Positions 21,341-29,460 of a DNA stretch of 39,803 nucleotides are shown piece by piece. How positions within the stretch are numbered: the stretch's first letter is position 1; each line of letters opens with the position of its first letter. Made by a program: the position numbers and the translations under genes. This DNA comes from a bacterium (GTDB taxonomy: Bacteria; Bacillota; Clostridia; Oscillospirales; Acutalibacteraceae), in the NCBI GenBank assembly GCA_020624805.1, contig JAHKVW010000057.1:1-39803 (forward strand). Direction: 5' to 3'. The notes under the pieces were generated by a model. That model saw nothing but the letters and a program-made list of their open reading frames with translations, had not been told where the DNA came from and did not search any database.

Positions 21341-22411
21341 ATGATTACCATCCAAAACGGGAAATTGATGATCCCGGACAGTGACCGTTTTGTCGGATTC
21401 GCAGGCGACAATACGGTAAGCACCAAGCAGTTCACCATGATCGATTTTACACAGGAGAACTGCGCCTTTACCCTGTGCATGCGCTTTGATGACGATACCG
21501 TGCGCTCGGTGCCGCTTTCGGCTCAGCGTGACCACGGCGATACCGTGCTGACATGGCAGATCCGCAAGGAGGATCTGTGCTCCTCGGGCGTGGTGCAGGT
21601 ACAGGTGAAGATCGCCGGCAGCGACGGCGATATCGAGCATACTACCAAGGACTTTTTCCTCATCGGTTCGGCGGTAGAGCTCGATGACGACGGCGGCGAG
21701 ATGGAGTATGTCACACCTTCTCAGCTGCAGAATAGTATAAATCAGGCGCTGGAGACGATCACCGCGACCTCGCCGTATGTCGATGACGACGGCTACTGGT
21801 GCGTCTATGATCCCGAGCAGGGCGAGTATGTTCGCACCGAATACCATGTCAGCGGAATCGCTCCCGACAGCGCCATGAGCGACAGCAGTGACAATGCCGT
21901 ATCTAACAGTGTGATCAAGCGGTATGCGGACGGCAAAGCGGCGGATTGCAACGCGTTTACGATCTCTTATGCTGACGCAAAAACCGCCGACAAGGTGCCG
22001 AATACGCGCAAAATCGCGCGACTGCCGCTTGCGGCGGATATCGAGGCGGCGGATCTGATGGCGGCGCTCCGTCCCTACACCTACAGGACAAACGTCACGC
22101 CGAACCTCAGCGGAGTGACAGGTCAGCTCGGTATCGGAATCAGCGGTGAGGTATTCTTCTGCACCGCGACCGATCACTGGGTCCAACTGGCAGATATCGC
22201 GCAATTGTATGACAAGATGGATCTTGTCACCGAGGTGGACGCCTCCGACGTCGAGGACGTTTTTGACGGCAATATGTTCTTCTGCAACGATGTGCCGTAT
22301 GTCAAGCTCGACGGTGACGCAGTCGCTCTCGCAAAATCCGAAGATGTATACAGCAAGGCACAGATCGACGCCATGATCGGCGATATCGAAAGCTGTCTTG
22401 CCGCAATTTAA
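21341..22411 (+). CDS. Phage-like baseplate/tail fibre protein
   Basis: This 356-aa protein has an N-terminal beta-rich domain (about 1-115: MITIQNGKLMIPDSDRF, VLTWQIRKEDLCSSG, VVQVQVKIAG), resembling BppU-type upper baseplate proteins. Further on are motifs typical of phage tail fibres: APDSAMSDSSDNAVSNSVIKRY (about 170-190), written here in pieces as SDNAVSNS and VIKRYAD, and the C-terminal YSKAQIDAMIGDI. It is followed 73 bp later by a CHAP lysin gene, the usual order in clostridial prophages, but no other phage genes are nearby. The pair could be a prophage relic or a domesticated surface module. GGAGGTGAG precedes the ATG. Confidence 0.65.
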   Translation: MITIQNGKLMIPDSDRFVGFAGDNTVSTKQFTMIDFTQENCAFTLCMRFDDDTVRSVPLSAQRDHGDTVLTWQIRKEDLCSSGVVQVQVKIAGSDGDIEHTTKDFFLIGSAVELDDDGGEMEYVTPSQLQNSINQALETITATSPYVDDDGYWCVYDPEQGEYVRTEYHVSGIAPDSAMSDSSDNAVSNSVIKRYADGKAADCNAFTISYADAKTADKVPNTRKIARLPLAADIEAADLMAALRPYTYRTNVTPNLSGVTGQLGIGISGEVFFCTATDHWVQLADIAQLYDKMDLVTEVDASDVEDVFDGNMFFCNDVPYVKLDGDAVALAKSEDVYSKAQIDAMIGDIESCLAAI

Positions 22412-22483
22412 ACGAATGATAGGATGAATCAGGCGCTTTCGCTTTCCGCGGATGGCGAAGGCGCCGTACAGGAAGGTGATGAA

Positions 22484-23419
22484 ATGGCGGTCAACGCGGA
22501 TAAAATTATCAGCATCGCGCGTGCCGAGATCGGCACCAAGGCGACCAATATCAAGAAGTGCAAATATAATAACTGGTACTACGGCACAACCGTGTCGGGA
22601 AGCGGCTACGACTGGTGCGAGACCTTTGTACAGTGGGTGTTCCATCAGGCGGGCGCTTCCTCATTGCTCTATACCAAAACCGCCAACTGCGGCTATGCCG
22701 CAAAGGCGTTTCAGGATCACGGAAGACTGAAGATGTCGGGCTTCAAGCGCGGCGACGTGGTGTTCTTCCACTGGACGAACGAGCGCTCCACCTTAGTGCC
22801 CGGCACCTATGGCAGCGACCAGGTCGGCATCATCGAGGGCGGCAACGGTGACAACACCATCACGACCATCGAGGGTAACACCGGCTCCTCGTCAAACGGA
22901 GAGGTCATGCGGCGTGTGCGCTCGCTCTCGACGGTATCCTGCGCCGGCAGACCTGCTTATGACGGCTCGGACAGCTCCGGGGATTTTCCCACGGTGCATT
23001 ACCGTGTCCGCTGCGGCGGCAGATGGCTGCCGAGCGTCACGGATCTGTCGGATTACGCGGGCGTTACCGGTGAGGCGATCACCGACGTGGCGATCAGGGT
23101 CTCTGAGGGCGCGGTGAAGTATCGCGTCCATGTCAGGGACGGCAGATGGCTCCCGTATGTGACCGGTTGTGATATCAATGATGACGAAAACGGTTATGCC
23201 GGCGACAACAAGCCGATCGACGCTGTTGAGGTGTATTATGATACGCCCTCATCTGTGGTCAAGAAGTTCGGCTGGCTCAAGGCGAAATACCGTGTCGCGC
23301 CCATCGGGAACTACTATTTCCCGTGGCAGTACGACGACGAGACATCGTCGGGTCAGGACGGCTACGCCGGAGAATTCGGCAGAAAAATCGATTGGTTCCA
23401 GATGACCTTATCTGATTGA
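22484..23419 (+). CDS. CHAP-domain phage lysin-like protein with substituted catalytic His
   Basis: The 311-aa product starts at MAVNADKIISIARAEIG, supported by AGGAAGGTGATG just upstream; an earlier in-frame ATG at 22424 lacks a site. Residues about 1-155 form a CHAP cysteine peptidase/amidase domain with Cys45 in YDWCETFVQWVF and the Glu/Asn pair in TIEGNTG. Where the family has His (HVGIV), the sequence reads SDQVGIIEG, so Gln113 replaces the expected catalytic His. Residues about 165-311 hold three repeats of a YRV...RWLP.V...GYAG pattern (VHYRVRCGGRWLPSV, VKYRVHVRDGRWLPYV, AKYRVAP), likely wall-binding. A strong terminator follows. Activity is doubtful; binding may remain. Confidence 0.75.
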   Translation: MAVNADKIISIARAEIGTKATNIKKCKYNNWYYGTTVSGSGYDWCETFVQWVFHQAGASSLLYTKTANCGYAAKAFQDHGRLKMSGFKRGDVVFFHWTNERSTLVPGTYGSDQVGIIEGGNGDNTITTIEGNTGSSSNGEVMRRVRSLSTVSCAGRPAYDGSDSSGDFPTVHYRVRCGGRWLPSVTDLSDYAGVTGEAITDVAIRVSEGAVKYRVHVRDGRWLPYVTGCDINDDENGYAGDNKPIDAVEVYYDTPSSVVKKFGWLKAKYRVAPIGNYYFPWQYDDETSSGQDGYAGEFGRKIDWFQMTLSD

Positions 23420-23424
23420 TCTTT

Positions 23425-23478
23425 GAAAAAAAGACTGCGGCATTTCGTGCGTTATGTACGAGATGCCGCGTCTTTTTT
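23425..23478 (+). terminator. Strong terminator after the CHAP lysin gene
   Basis: A long stem includes GCGGCAT/ATGCCGC, with outer AAAAAAGAC/GTCTTTTTT pairing and TCGT/ACGA near the loop. Confidence 0.85.
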
Positions 23479-23544
23479 ATCAAAAGATGACAAAGAATGA
23501 TGACAAATCTGTAAAATTTGGTGGATTAATTTGTGAAAAAACTA

Positions 23545-23574
23545 TTGACAAAAGGAGGGGATTAATGCTATCAT
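23545..23574 (+). promoter_or_regulatory. Promoter of the SPKTG protein gene
   Basis: TTGACA and TATCAT are separated by 18 bp, 39 bp before the start codon. Confidence 0.65.
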
Positions 23575-23612
23575 AGACCTAACATTGAATTAGTATTTTC
23601 ATGGAGATGATA

Positions 23613-23852
23613 ATGATGAAAAAGTTTATTTCAATAGCTGTTGTGGCAATCATGCTTTTCTCTTTTTGCTTATCAACCGCGGCGTTAGTCAGCCCTGCTG
23701 CTACCGAGCATCCGACTGCTCCTTCTGCGACCACTCCCGGCAATCCTGATAAGAGCTCTCCGAAGACCGGTGATCCGATTTGGATCGTTGTCGGTCTGTC
23801 TATTCTTGCTCTCGGCGCAGGCGCTGTAGCAGTGAAGAAGATTAAAGAATAA
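23613..23852 (+). CDS. Very small secreted protein with SPKTG sortase sorting signal
   Basis: This 79-aa protein has a signal peptide (MMKKFISIAVVAIMLFSFCL, cleavage around 24-28). A Pro/Thr/Ser-rich mature stretch of only about 25 residues follows. The C-terminus is a complete sorting signal: SPKTG (49-53), a hydrophobic helix (about 56-73) and a KKIK tail. The (S/P)PxTG motif is the one used by Clostridioides difficile sortase B; the sortases at the left end of this window are possible enzymes but the pairing is inference. GGAG sits 6 nt before the ATG at 23613. It is a single gene with its own promoter and terminator. Apart from being anchored to the wall, no function can be read. Confidence 0.7.
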   Translation: MMKKFISIAVVAIMLFSFCLSTAALVSPAATEHPTAPSATTPGNPDKSSPKTGDPIWIVVGLSILALGAGAVAVKKIKE

Positions 23853-23869
23853 TCAATAGCTACATCACG

Positions 23870-23897
23870 GCGGCAACCTTGTGGTTGCCGCTTTTTT
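23870..23897 (+). terminator. Intrinsic terminator after the SPKTG gene
   Basis: GCGGCAACC/GGTTGCCGC is a perfect 9-bp stem with a TTGT loop and six T residues. The following 23898-24083 shows no ORF or recognised RNA motif. Confidence 0.9.
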
Positions 23898-24083
23898 GCG
23901 TTTATGACAGTTCAATGAGTCAATACTGCTGGTCGGTTGTCGGTGAGAAAGCAAAGGAAAAAAGGGATGATACCGGACGATTTTATTGCTAAACGGCTTC
24001 CAATAATCACTTTATCACAGCGCAGTGGTGAATTGTACTATTCCTTTCAAAATACCTTTTTGATTCTTTGTGCATTATAGGTC

Positions 24084-24112
24084 TTGATTTTACTGAGCTA
24101 ATGCGTTAAAAT
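24084..24112 (+). promoter_or_regulatory. Promoter of the first amino acid ABC operon
   Basis: TTGATT and TAAAAT are separated by 17 bp, 56 bp before the start codon. Confidence 0.6.
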
Positions 24113-24125
24113 AAATATCGTTCTA

Positions 24126-24143
24126 CTGTCGAAAATCCGACAG
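24126..24143. promoter_or_regulatory. CTGTCG-N6-CGACAG palindrome in the first ABC operon leader
   Basis: A perfect 6-bp inverted repeat lies just after the predicted transcription start, a position where a repressor could block transcription. No equivalent was seen before the second ABC operon. Confidence 0.35.
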
Positions 24144-24168
24144 AAACTATTCTATTGGAGGAAAAACA

Positions 24169-25029
24169 ATGAAAAAGATTATTGCTTTATTAATGGCACT
24201 GCTGATGGTTGGCGCTGTACTGGCTGCCTGTGGCAAGACCGAGGAGAAGAAATCCGACGACAAGACCGCTGCTACCGAGGCTGTTGCTACTGCTGATTCC
24301 GCAACCGCAGATTCCGTCGCGTCCGTTGCTGACCTTGAAAAGGTACAGAAGGCAGGCAAGCTGATCGTTGGCATCACCGACTTCAAGCCGATGGATTATC
24401 AGGAGAACGGCAAGTGGATCGGCTTTGACGCTGATATGGCTACCAAATTTGCCGAGAGTCTCGGCGTAACCGTCGAATTCGTAGAGATCGACTGGGATAA
24501 CAAGGTCCTCGAGCTCAACGGCGGTTCTGTCGACTGTGTATGGAACGGTATGACCCTGACTCCCGAGGTCACCTCCGCAATGTCCTGCTCTAACGCTTAT
24601 CTGAACAATGCGCAGGTCGTTGTTGTCAAAAAGGACGTTGCCGACAAGTACGGCGACGCTGAATCCTGCAAGACCTTGAGCTTTGCTGTTGAGAGCGGTT
24701 CCGCCGGTCAGGAGCAGGCTCAGACATACGGCTTCAAGTTCACCGAGGTCAAGGATCAGGCTACCGCGTTGATGGAGGTTTCTTCCGGCACCTGTGACGC
24801 GGCGATCATTGACTCTCTGATGGCTTCCGCTATGGTAGGCGAGGGCACCGGTTATGAGCAGCTCACCTATACGGTCGCTCTGAATTCCGAGGAATACGGC
24901 GTAGGCTTCCGTCAGGGTTCCGATCTGACCGCGAAGTGCAACGAGTTCTTTGCGACTGCTAAGGCTGACGGTACTTTGAAGGCTACCGCTGAGCAGTACA
25001 AGGTTCAGACCGCGTTGATCGACGGCTGA
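24169..25029 (+). CDS. Polar amino acid ABC transporter, substrate-binding lipoprotein (operon 1)
   Basis: This 286-aa SBP_bac_3 family protein captures an amino acid outside the membrane. It has a lipoprotein signal peptide with lipobox LAAC (Cys21), a charged Ala/Thr/Asp-rich tether to about 55, then the binding fold starting KAGKLIVGITDFKPMDYQ and including GFDADMATKFAESLGV and VDCVWNGMTLTPE. These are the hallmarks of the family that binds Glu, Gln, His, Arg or cystine. The ligand cannot be told from the sequence. TTGGAGG precedes the ATG. A hairpin separates it from the permease gene, probably allowing more binding protein than membrane components. Confidence 0.92.
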   Translation: MKKIIALLMALLMVGAVLAACGKTEEKKSDDKTAATEAVATADSATADSVASVADLEKVQKAGKLIVGITDFKPMDYQENGKWIGFDADMATKFAESLGVTVEFVEIDWDNKVLELNGGSVDCVWNGMTLTPEVTSAMSCSNAYLNNAQVVVVKKDVADKYGDAESCKTLSFAVESGSAGQEQAQTYGFKFTEVKDQATALMEVSSGTCDAAIIDSLMASAMVGEGTGYEQLTYTVALNSEEYGVGFRQGSDLTAKCNEFFATAKADGTLKATAEQYKVQTALIDG

Positions 25030-25055
25030 TCATTGCATCAATAAGACACCTTTTT

Positions 25056-25089
25056 CAAAAGGCAGAGGGCTTCGGCTCTCTGTCTTTTG
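25056..25089 (+). terminator. Hairpin between binding protein and permease (operon 1)
   Basis: The stem CAAAAGGCAGAG/CTCTGTCTTTTG is 12 bp with one wobble. It likely causes partial termination or protects the 3' end of the upstream message. Confidence 0.7.
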
Positions 25090-25197
25090 GCGGCTTATGC
25101 ATTTGTTATTATTTGTTTGCGGGAGAGCAAGATAAGCACAAACAGGCTTTGTGTTTATGTTGCTATCCCAAGAATTATTTAGTAGAGGACATTAAGT

Positions 25198-25887
25198 ATG
25201 GACGGATTTTTTCAACAATTCCCAATCGTATTCCACGCTTTGAACGTCGGCTTTTTGCAGACGTTAAAGCTGTTCGCCGTGACCTTGCTGGGCGCGATCC
25301 CGCTTGGTCTGATCATCTCATTCGGCTCGATGAGCAAGTTCAAGCCGCTGTCGATGGTGGTCAGGTTCATCGTTTGGATCGTTCGCGGTACGCCTTTGAT
25401 GCTCCAGCTGCTGATCATCTTCTATTTTCCCGGACTTGTCTTCGGACAACAGCTCTGGGGCGGCGGTGAAGGCGGCAGATTTTTTGCGTCGGCGATCGCG
25501 TTCATCATCAACTACGCGTGTTATTTTTCCGAGATTTTCCGCGGCGGCATCCAAGGCGTTCCTCACGGACAGCAGGAAGCCGGTCAGGTGCTCGGCTTAT
25601 CGAAAAGTCAGATCTTCTTCAAGATCACCCTTTTGCAGATGATCAAGCGCATCGTACCGCCGATGGCGAACGAGATCATCACACTGGTCAAGGATACCTC
25701 TCTGGCGCGTATCATCGCGCTGCAGGAGGTCATCTGGGCGGGTCAGGCGTTCCTCAAGGGCAGTGAAGGCATCTCCGGCGCGATCTGGCCGCTGTTCTTC
25801 ACGGGCGTATACTATCTCGCGTTCTCCGGCATCCTCACCCTGCTGTTCGGCTGGGTCGAGAAGAAGCTGAGCTACTTTAAGGCGTAA
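25198..25887 (+). CDS. Amino acid ABC transporter permease (operon 1)
   Basis: This 229-aa His/Glu/Gln/Arg-type permease has about five membrane helices. Conserved pieces are FLQTLKLFAVTLLGAIPLGL, the typical IVRGTPLMLQLLIIFY, and the EAA-loop region SEIFRGGIQGVPHGQQEAGQ followed by LGLSKSQ, which contacts the ATPase. PPMANEIITLVKDTSL is also typical. It starts at 25198 after a weak GAGGA. The 168-bp gap upstream contains only the hairpin. The ATPase gene follows 12 bp downstream. Confidence 0.92.
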   Translation: MDGFFQQFPIVFHALNVGFLQTLKLFAVTLLGAIPLGLIISFGSMSKFKPLSMVVRFIVWIVRGTPLMLQLLIIFYFPGLVFGQQLWGGGEGGRFFASAIAFIINYACYFSEIFRGGIQGVPHGQQEAGQVLGLSKSQIFFKITLLQMIKRIVPPMANEIITLVKDTSLARIIALQEVIWAGQAFLKGSEGISGAIWPLFFTGVYYLAFSGILTLLFGWVEKKLSYFKA

Positions 25888-25899
25888 GGAGGCATCGTT

Positions 25900-26643
25900 A
25901 TGGCTATTCTGGAAGTAAAAAATATTTATAAGAGCTTCGGTCGTAACCATGTGCTCCGCGGTATCGACTTCGATCTGGAAATGGGAGAGGTGCTTTCCAT
26001 CATCGGCTCCTCCGGCTCCGGTAAGACCACCCTGCTCAGATGTCTGAACTCGCTCGAGTTCGCCGACGAGGGTCAGATCATCGTGAACGGTGAACCGATC
26101 TTTGACGCTTCGATCAACAAGCGTCCGTCCGAATCCGAGCTCAGACAAAAGCGTCTGCATTTCGGTCTGGTGTTCCAGAACTTCAATCTTTTCCCGCAGT
26201 ACAGTGTGCTTGAGAACGTCACTCTCGCGCCGAAGCTGCTGAACAAAGGCAGCAAGGAAGAGATCGAGCAATATGCCCTCGAGCTGATCGAAAGCGTCGG
26301 CTTGCGTGACAAGGTCAACAGCTATCCCTGTGAGCTGTCGGGCGGTCAGCAGCAGCGTGTGGCGATCGCCCGCGCATTGGCGATGAAGCCGAATATCCTG
26401 TGCTTTGACGAGCCGACCTCCGCGCTCGATCCGGAGCTGACCGGCGAGGTGCTCAAGGTCATCCGCTCACTCGCCGAGAAGAAGATGACGATGATCATCG
26501 TCACCCATGAGATGGCGTTTGCACATGATGTATCCGACCAGATCATTTTTATGGACGGCGGTGTGATCGCGGAACGCGGTACTCCCGATATTCTGGATCA
26601 TCCGAAAAGCGAGAGACTGCAGGCGTTCCTGACGTCGTTCTGA
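25900..26643 (+). CDS. Amino acid ABC transporter ATPase (operon 1)
   Basis: This 247-aa ATP-binding subunit energises the transporter. Walker A is GSSGSGKTT, the Q-loop is in [12 protein letters not shown], the signature is [15 protein letters not shown], Walker B and D-loop are [12 protein letters not shown], and the H-loop His is in IIVTHEM. It is of typical GlnQ-family length. AAGGAGG precedes the ATG. I see no clear terminator behind it; the 192-bp gap to the second binding protein holds a promoter at 26766. Confidence 0.94.
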   Translation: MAILEVKNIYKSFGRNHVLRGIDFDLEMGEVLSIIGSSGSGKTTLLRCLNSLEFADEGQIIVNGEPIFDASINKRPSESELRQKRLHFGLVFQNFNLFPQYSVLENVTLAPKLLNKGSKEEIEQYALELIESVGLRDKVNSYPCELSGGQQQRVAIARALAMKPNILCFDEPTSALDPELTGEVLKVIRSLAEKKMTMIIVTHEMAFAHDVSDQIIFMDGGVIAERGTPDILDHPKSERLQAFLTSF

Positions 26644-26765
26644 TGATCATTATTCTGTAAGCCCGCATCATAGAAATGAGAGGCTGTCAACAGTCCGTTT
26701 TAACGGTTTACAAATAAGCTCGACTGTGATTTCGGCTGAAAATAGCATATTTACGCAAATTTTAC

Positions 26766-26794
26766 TTGCTTAATTGTTCGTTTTGTTGTATAGT
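26766..26794 (+). promoter_or_regulatory. Promoter of the second amino acid ABC operon
   Basis: TTGCTT and TATAGT are separated by 17 bp, 41 bp before the start codon. Confidence 0.5.
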
Positions 26795-26835
26795 TAAGCA
26801 GGACAATAATTTTTATAATGAAATGAGGTTACATA

Positions 26836-27636
26836 ATGAAAAAGATTATTGCACTTGTATTGGCGGTTGCTATGATCGCTTCTGTCGCAATGCTCGCAGG
26901 CTGCGGTAACAGCAACAAGGACGGCGCTAAGGCTACCGAGGCTAAGGCTGCCAAGCTCACCATGGCTACCAACGCATACTTTGTCCCTTATGAGTATTAC
27001 GAAGGCACCGATATTGTGGGTATCGACGTCGAGATTGCAAAGGCGATCGCTGATAAGCTCGGTATGGAGCTTGAAGTTGTCGACATCGAGTTTGATTCCA
27101 TCATCACCGGTGTACAGACCGGCAAGTATGATATGGGCATGGCGGGTCTGACCGTGACCGATGAGAGAAAGCAGTCTGTTGATTTTTCCGACAGTTATGC
27201 GACCGGCATCCAGTCTATCATCGTAAAAGAGGGTAGTCCTATCACATCCACTGATGATATCCTTGCTGCCGACGCACAGTACAAGATCGGTGTTCAGCTT
27301 TCCACCACCGGTGATCTTGCTATCAGTGAGGATTATGAGAAGGCGGGAAAATCTGATGATCTTATCACCAGATTTACAACAGCTAACGATGCGGTTTCTG
27401 CTTTGGGTTCCGGTAAGATTGATGCTGTAATTATAGATAACGAGCCTGCTAAGAGCTATGCTGCCGCTAATGAAGGTATGAAGGTTCTCAGCACAGAGTA
27501 TCTTTCGGAGAATTACGCGATCTGCTTTGCTAAGAATAACACCGAGCTCAAGGACAAGGTCAACGGCGCGCTGAAGGAACTGATCGCTGACGGTACCGTC
27601 AAAAACATCATCGACAAATACATCAAGGCGAACTGA
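26836..27636 (+). CDS. Polar amino acid ABC transporter, substrate-binding lipoprotein (operon 2)
   Basis: This 266-aa SBP_bac_3 lipoprotein has a signal peptide with lipobox LAGC (Cys23) and a short tether. The binding fold contains LTMATNAYFVPYEYYEG, IVGIDVEIAKAIADKLGM, and MGMAGLTVTDERKQSVDFSDSY written here as MGMAGLTVTDERK and SVDFSDSY. The last pair is the classic ligand-closing region of the glutamine/arginine binding family. It differs strongly from the operon 1 protein, so the two transporters probably have different substrates. AAATGAGG precedes the ATG. A hairpin follows before the permease. Confidence 0.92.
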   Translation: MKKIIALVLAVAMIASVAMLAGCGNSNKDGAKATEAKAAKLTMATNAYFVPYEYYEGTDIVGIDVEIAKAIADKLGMELEVVDIEFDSIITGVQTGKYDMGMAGLTVTDERKQSVDFSDSYATGIQSIIVKEGSPITSTDDILAADAQYKIGVQLSTTGDLAISEDYEKAGKSDDLITRFTTANDAVSALGSGKIDAVIIDNEPAKSYAAANEGMKVLSTEYLSENYAICFAKNNTELKDKVNGALKELIADGTVKNIIDKYIKAN

Positions 27637-27654
27637 TAAGATTTTGAACCGACT

Positions 27655-27679
27655 CAGGGCGGAATCCTCCGCCCTGTTT
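27655..27679 (+). terminator. Hairpin between binding protein and permease (operon 2)
   Basis: CAGGGCGGA/TCCGCCCTG is a perfect 9-bp stem with a 4-nt loop followed by TTT. It occupies the same place as the hairpin in operon 1. Confidence 0.75.
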
Positions 27680-27701
27680 CTGTGTATATGGTAGGATAAG
27701 A

Positions 27702-28547
27702 ATGAGAAAGAAAAGATTTGTTGTACCGTCGATTTGTTTCACGGTCATATTAAGCGCTGCCACCCTGTTCGGCATTTCGGCAAGCGCCGCCCAGACGGCT
27801 TCCGAGAGCGCGGGCGGTTCCTGGTGGGATGACGTCAAGGCGCAGTTTATACTGAATTTCGTCGAAAAGGATCGATGGAGATCCTTGCTCGAGGGTTTGG
27901 GAAACACCCTGAAGATCACGTTTTTCGCGGCGCTGTTGGGCGTTGTGATCGGTATCATCATTGCCGCGATCCGCACCACCTTTGATAATAACAAAGAGGA
28001 TATGAAGCACAGTAAGAGTATCGGTTACTATGTACTGGGCTTTTTCAACGCGATCTGTAAAGTGTATCTGACCATCATCCGCGGTACACCTGTTGTTGTA
28101 CAGCTGTTGATCATCTACTTCATCATCTTCGCGTCATCTACAAAGGATATTTTGATCGCGTCGCTGGCGTTCGGTATTAACTCCGGCGCCTATGTCGCCG
28201 AGATCCTGCGCGGCGGTATCATGTCCATCGACAAGGGACAGTTCGAGGCGGGACGGTCGCTCGGATTCAACTATGTGCAGACGATGGTGTATATCATCAT
28301 CCCGCAGGTGTTGAAGAACGTACTGCCCACCCTGCTCAACGAGTTTATCGCGCTTTTGAAGGAGACCTCAGTCGCGGGTTATGTCGGCGTTGTCGACCTC
28401 ACCCGTGCCGGTAACGCGATCCGCGGCGCGACCTTCTCGGCGTTTATGCCGTTGATCGCCGTGGCGCTGATCTATCTGGCGATCGTTATGCTGCTGACAT
28501 GGATCGTCGGCATAATCGAGAGGAGGCTGCGCAAGAATGAGCGATAA
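27702..28547 (+). CDS. Amino acid ABC transporter permease (operon 2)
   Basis: This 281-aa permease carries an extra N-terminal signal-like segment (about 1-30) and a short exposed stretch before the usual core. The core has [58 protein letters not shown] with SLGFNY (ATPase contact) and [14 protein letters not shown]. It overlaps the ATPase gene by 11 bp, so the two are co-translated. Compared with the operon 1 permease it is about 50 residues longer at the N-terminus, which begins [17 protein letters not shown] after a weak GTAGGA. Confidence 0.9.
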   Translation: MRKKRFVVPSICFTVILSAATLFGISASAAQTASESAGGSWWDDVKAQFILNFVEKDRWRSLLEGLGNTLKITFFAALLGVVIGIIIAAIRTTFDNNKEDMKHSKSIGYYVLGFFNAICKVYLTIIRGTPVVVQLLIIYFIIFASSTKDILIASLAFGINSGAYVAEILRGGIMSIDKGQFEAGRSLGFNYVQTMVYIIIPQVLKNVLPTLLNEFIALLKETSVAGYVGVVDLTRAGNAIRGATFSAFMPLIAVALIYLAIVMLLTWIVGIIERRLRKNER

Positions 28548-29286
28548 ACAGAATGTTTTGATCCAGGTCAAAAACTTAAAAAAGCATTATCGTGAGGGCA
28601 CGATCCACGCGCTGGACGGCGTGAGCATGGACATCAGCCGCGGCGAGGTAATCGTCATCGTCGGTCCCTCCGGTTCCGGTAAATCCACCTTTCTGCGTTC
28701 GCTGAACCTGTTGGAGCTGCCTACCTCCGGCGAGATCATTTTTGACGGGGTGGATATCAACGCGCCTCATGTCAATATCAATAAGCACCGCCAGAAGATG
28801 GGGATGGTGTTCCAGCACTTCAACCTTTTTCCGAATATGACGGTACTACGCAATATGACACTCGGTCCGTGTAAGCTGCTGCATCGATCCAGGAAAGAGG
28901 CAGAGGAGAAGGCACGCGAGCTGCTCAAGCGCGTTGGACTTGACGACAGAGCGGACGCTTATCCCTCTCAGCTGTCCGGCGGACAAAAGCAGCGTATCGC
29001 CATCGTGCGCGCGCTGTGCATGGAGCCCGAGGTGATGCTCTTTGACGAGCCTACCTCCGCGCTCGACCCCGAGATGGTCGGCGAGGTACTGGACGTCATG
29101 AAGGAGCTGGCTAAGGCAGGCTCGACGATGGTGGTTGTCACCCATGAGATGGGCTTTGCCCGAGAGGTCGGATCCCGCGTTGTCTTTATGGACAGCGGCA
29201 AGATCGTTGAAGAGGGTACGCCCGAAGAGATCTTCGATCATCCGCAGAGCGACCGCCTCAAGAGCTTCTTGGCGAAAGTTCTGTAA
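28537..29286 (+). CDS. Amino acid ABC transporter ATPase (operon 2)
   Basis: This 249-aa ATPase has Walker [11 protein letters not shown]-loop [11 protein letters not shown], signature [15 protein letters not shown], Walker [13 protein letters not shown] and the switch His in [12 protein letters not shown]. It belongs to the GlnQ/ArtP type. AGGAGG about 10 nt upstream lies inside the permease gene. It ends the operon at a clear terminator. Confidence 0.94.
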   Translation: MSDKQNVLIQVKNLKKHYREGTIHALDGVSMDISRGEVIVIVGPSGSGKSTFLRSLNLLELPTSGEIIFDGVDINAPHVNINKHRQKMGMVFQHFNLFPNMTVLRNMTLGPCKLLHRSRKEAEEKARELLKRVGLDDRADAYPSQLSGGQKQRIAIVRALCMEPEVMLFDEPTSALDPEMVGEVLDVMKELAKAGSTMVVVTHEMGFAREVGSRVVFMDSGKIVEEGTPEEIFDHPQSDRLKSFLAKVL

Positions 29287-29306
29287 AAGAATAATAAAGC
29301 AACTGA

Positions 29307-29335
29307 GCCCACGGGAGACCGTGGGTTTTCTTTTG
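29307..29335 (+). terminator. Terminator of the second ABC operon
   Basis: CCCACGG/CCGTGGG with a short loop is followed by TTTTCTTTT. Confidence 0.85.
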
Positions 29336-29385
29336 ATCGAGTTGTCGGTATCTTCTTTCGCTCCGTGATCCCGCTAATCTCGCAC

Positions 29386-29414
29386 TTGATTTCTTTTTTT
29401 GCTTATGATATACT
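29386..29414 (+). promoter_or_regulatory. Promoter of the XRE-family gene
   Basis: TTGATT and TATACT are separated by 17 bp, about 46 bp before the start codon. Confidence 0.6.
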
Positions 29415-29460
29415 TTAACGTGCTTATGTAACTGTTTATAATTTTTGGAGATAGATATTC

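Noticed and set aside
21296..22645. A 449-codon open frame on the minus strand across the phage-like genes
   Set aside because: It is antisense to two genes with recognisable protein motifs and good ribosome sites. Its product is Arg/His/Ile-rich, without domains, as expected for a shadow frame in GC-rich DNA.
23898..24168. T-box or riboswitch ahead of the first amino acid transporter
   Set aside because: No T-box core sequence, S-box or lysine-box landmarks are visible; only a promoter and one small palindrome are seen.
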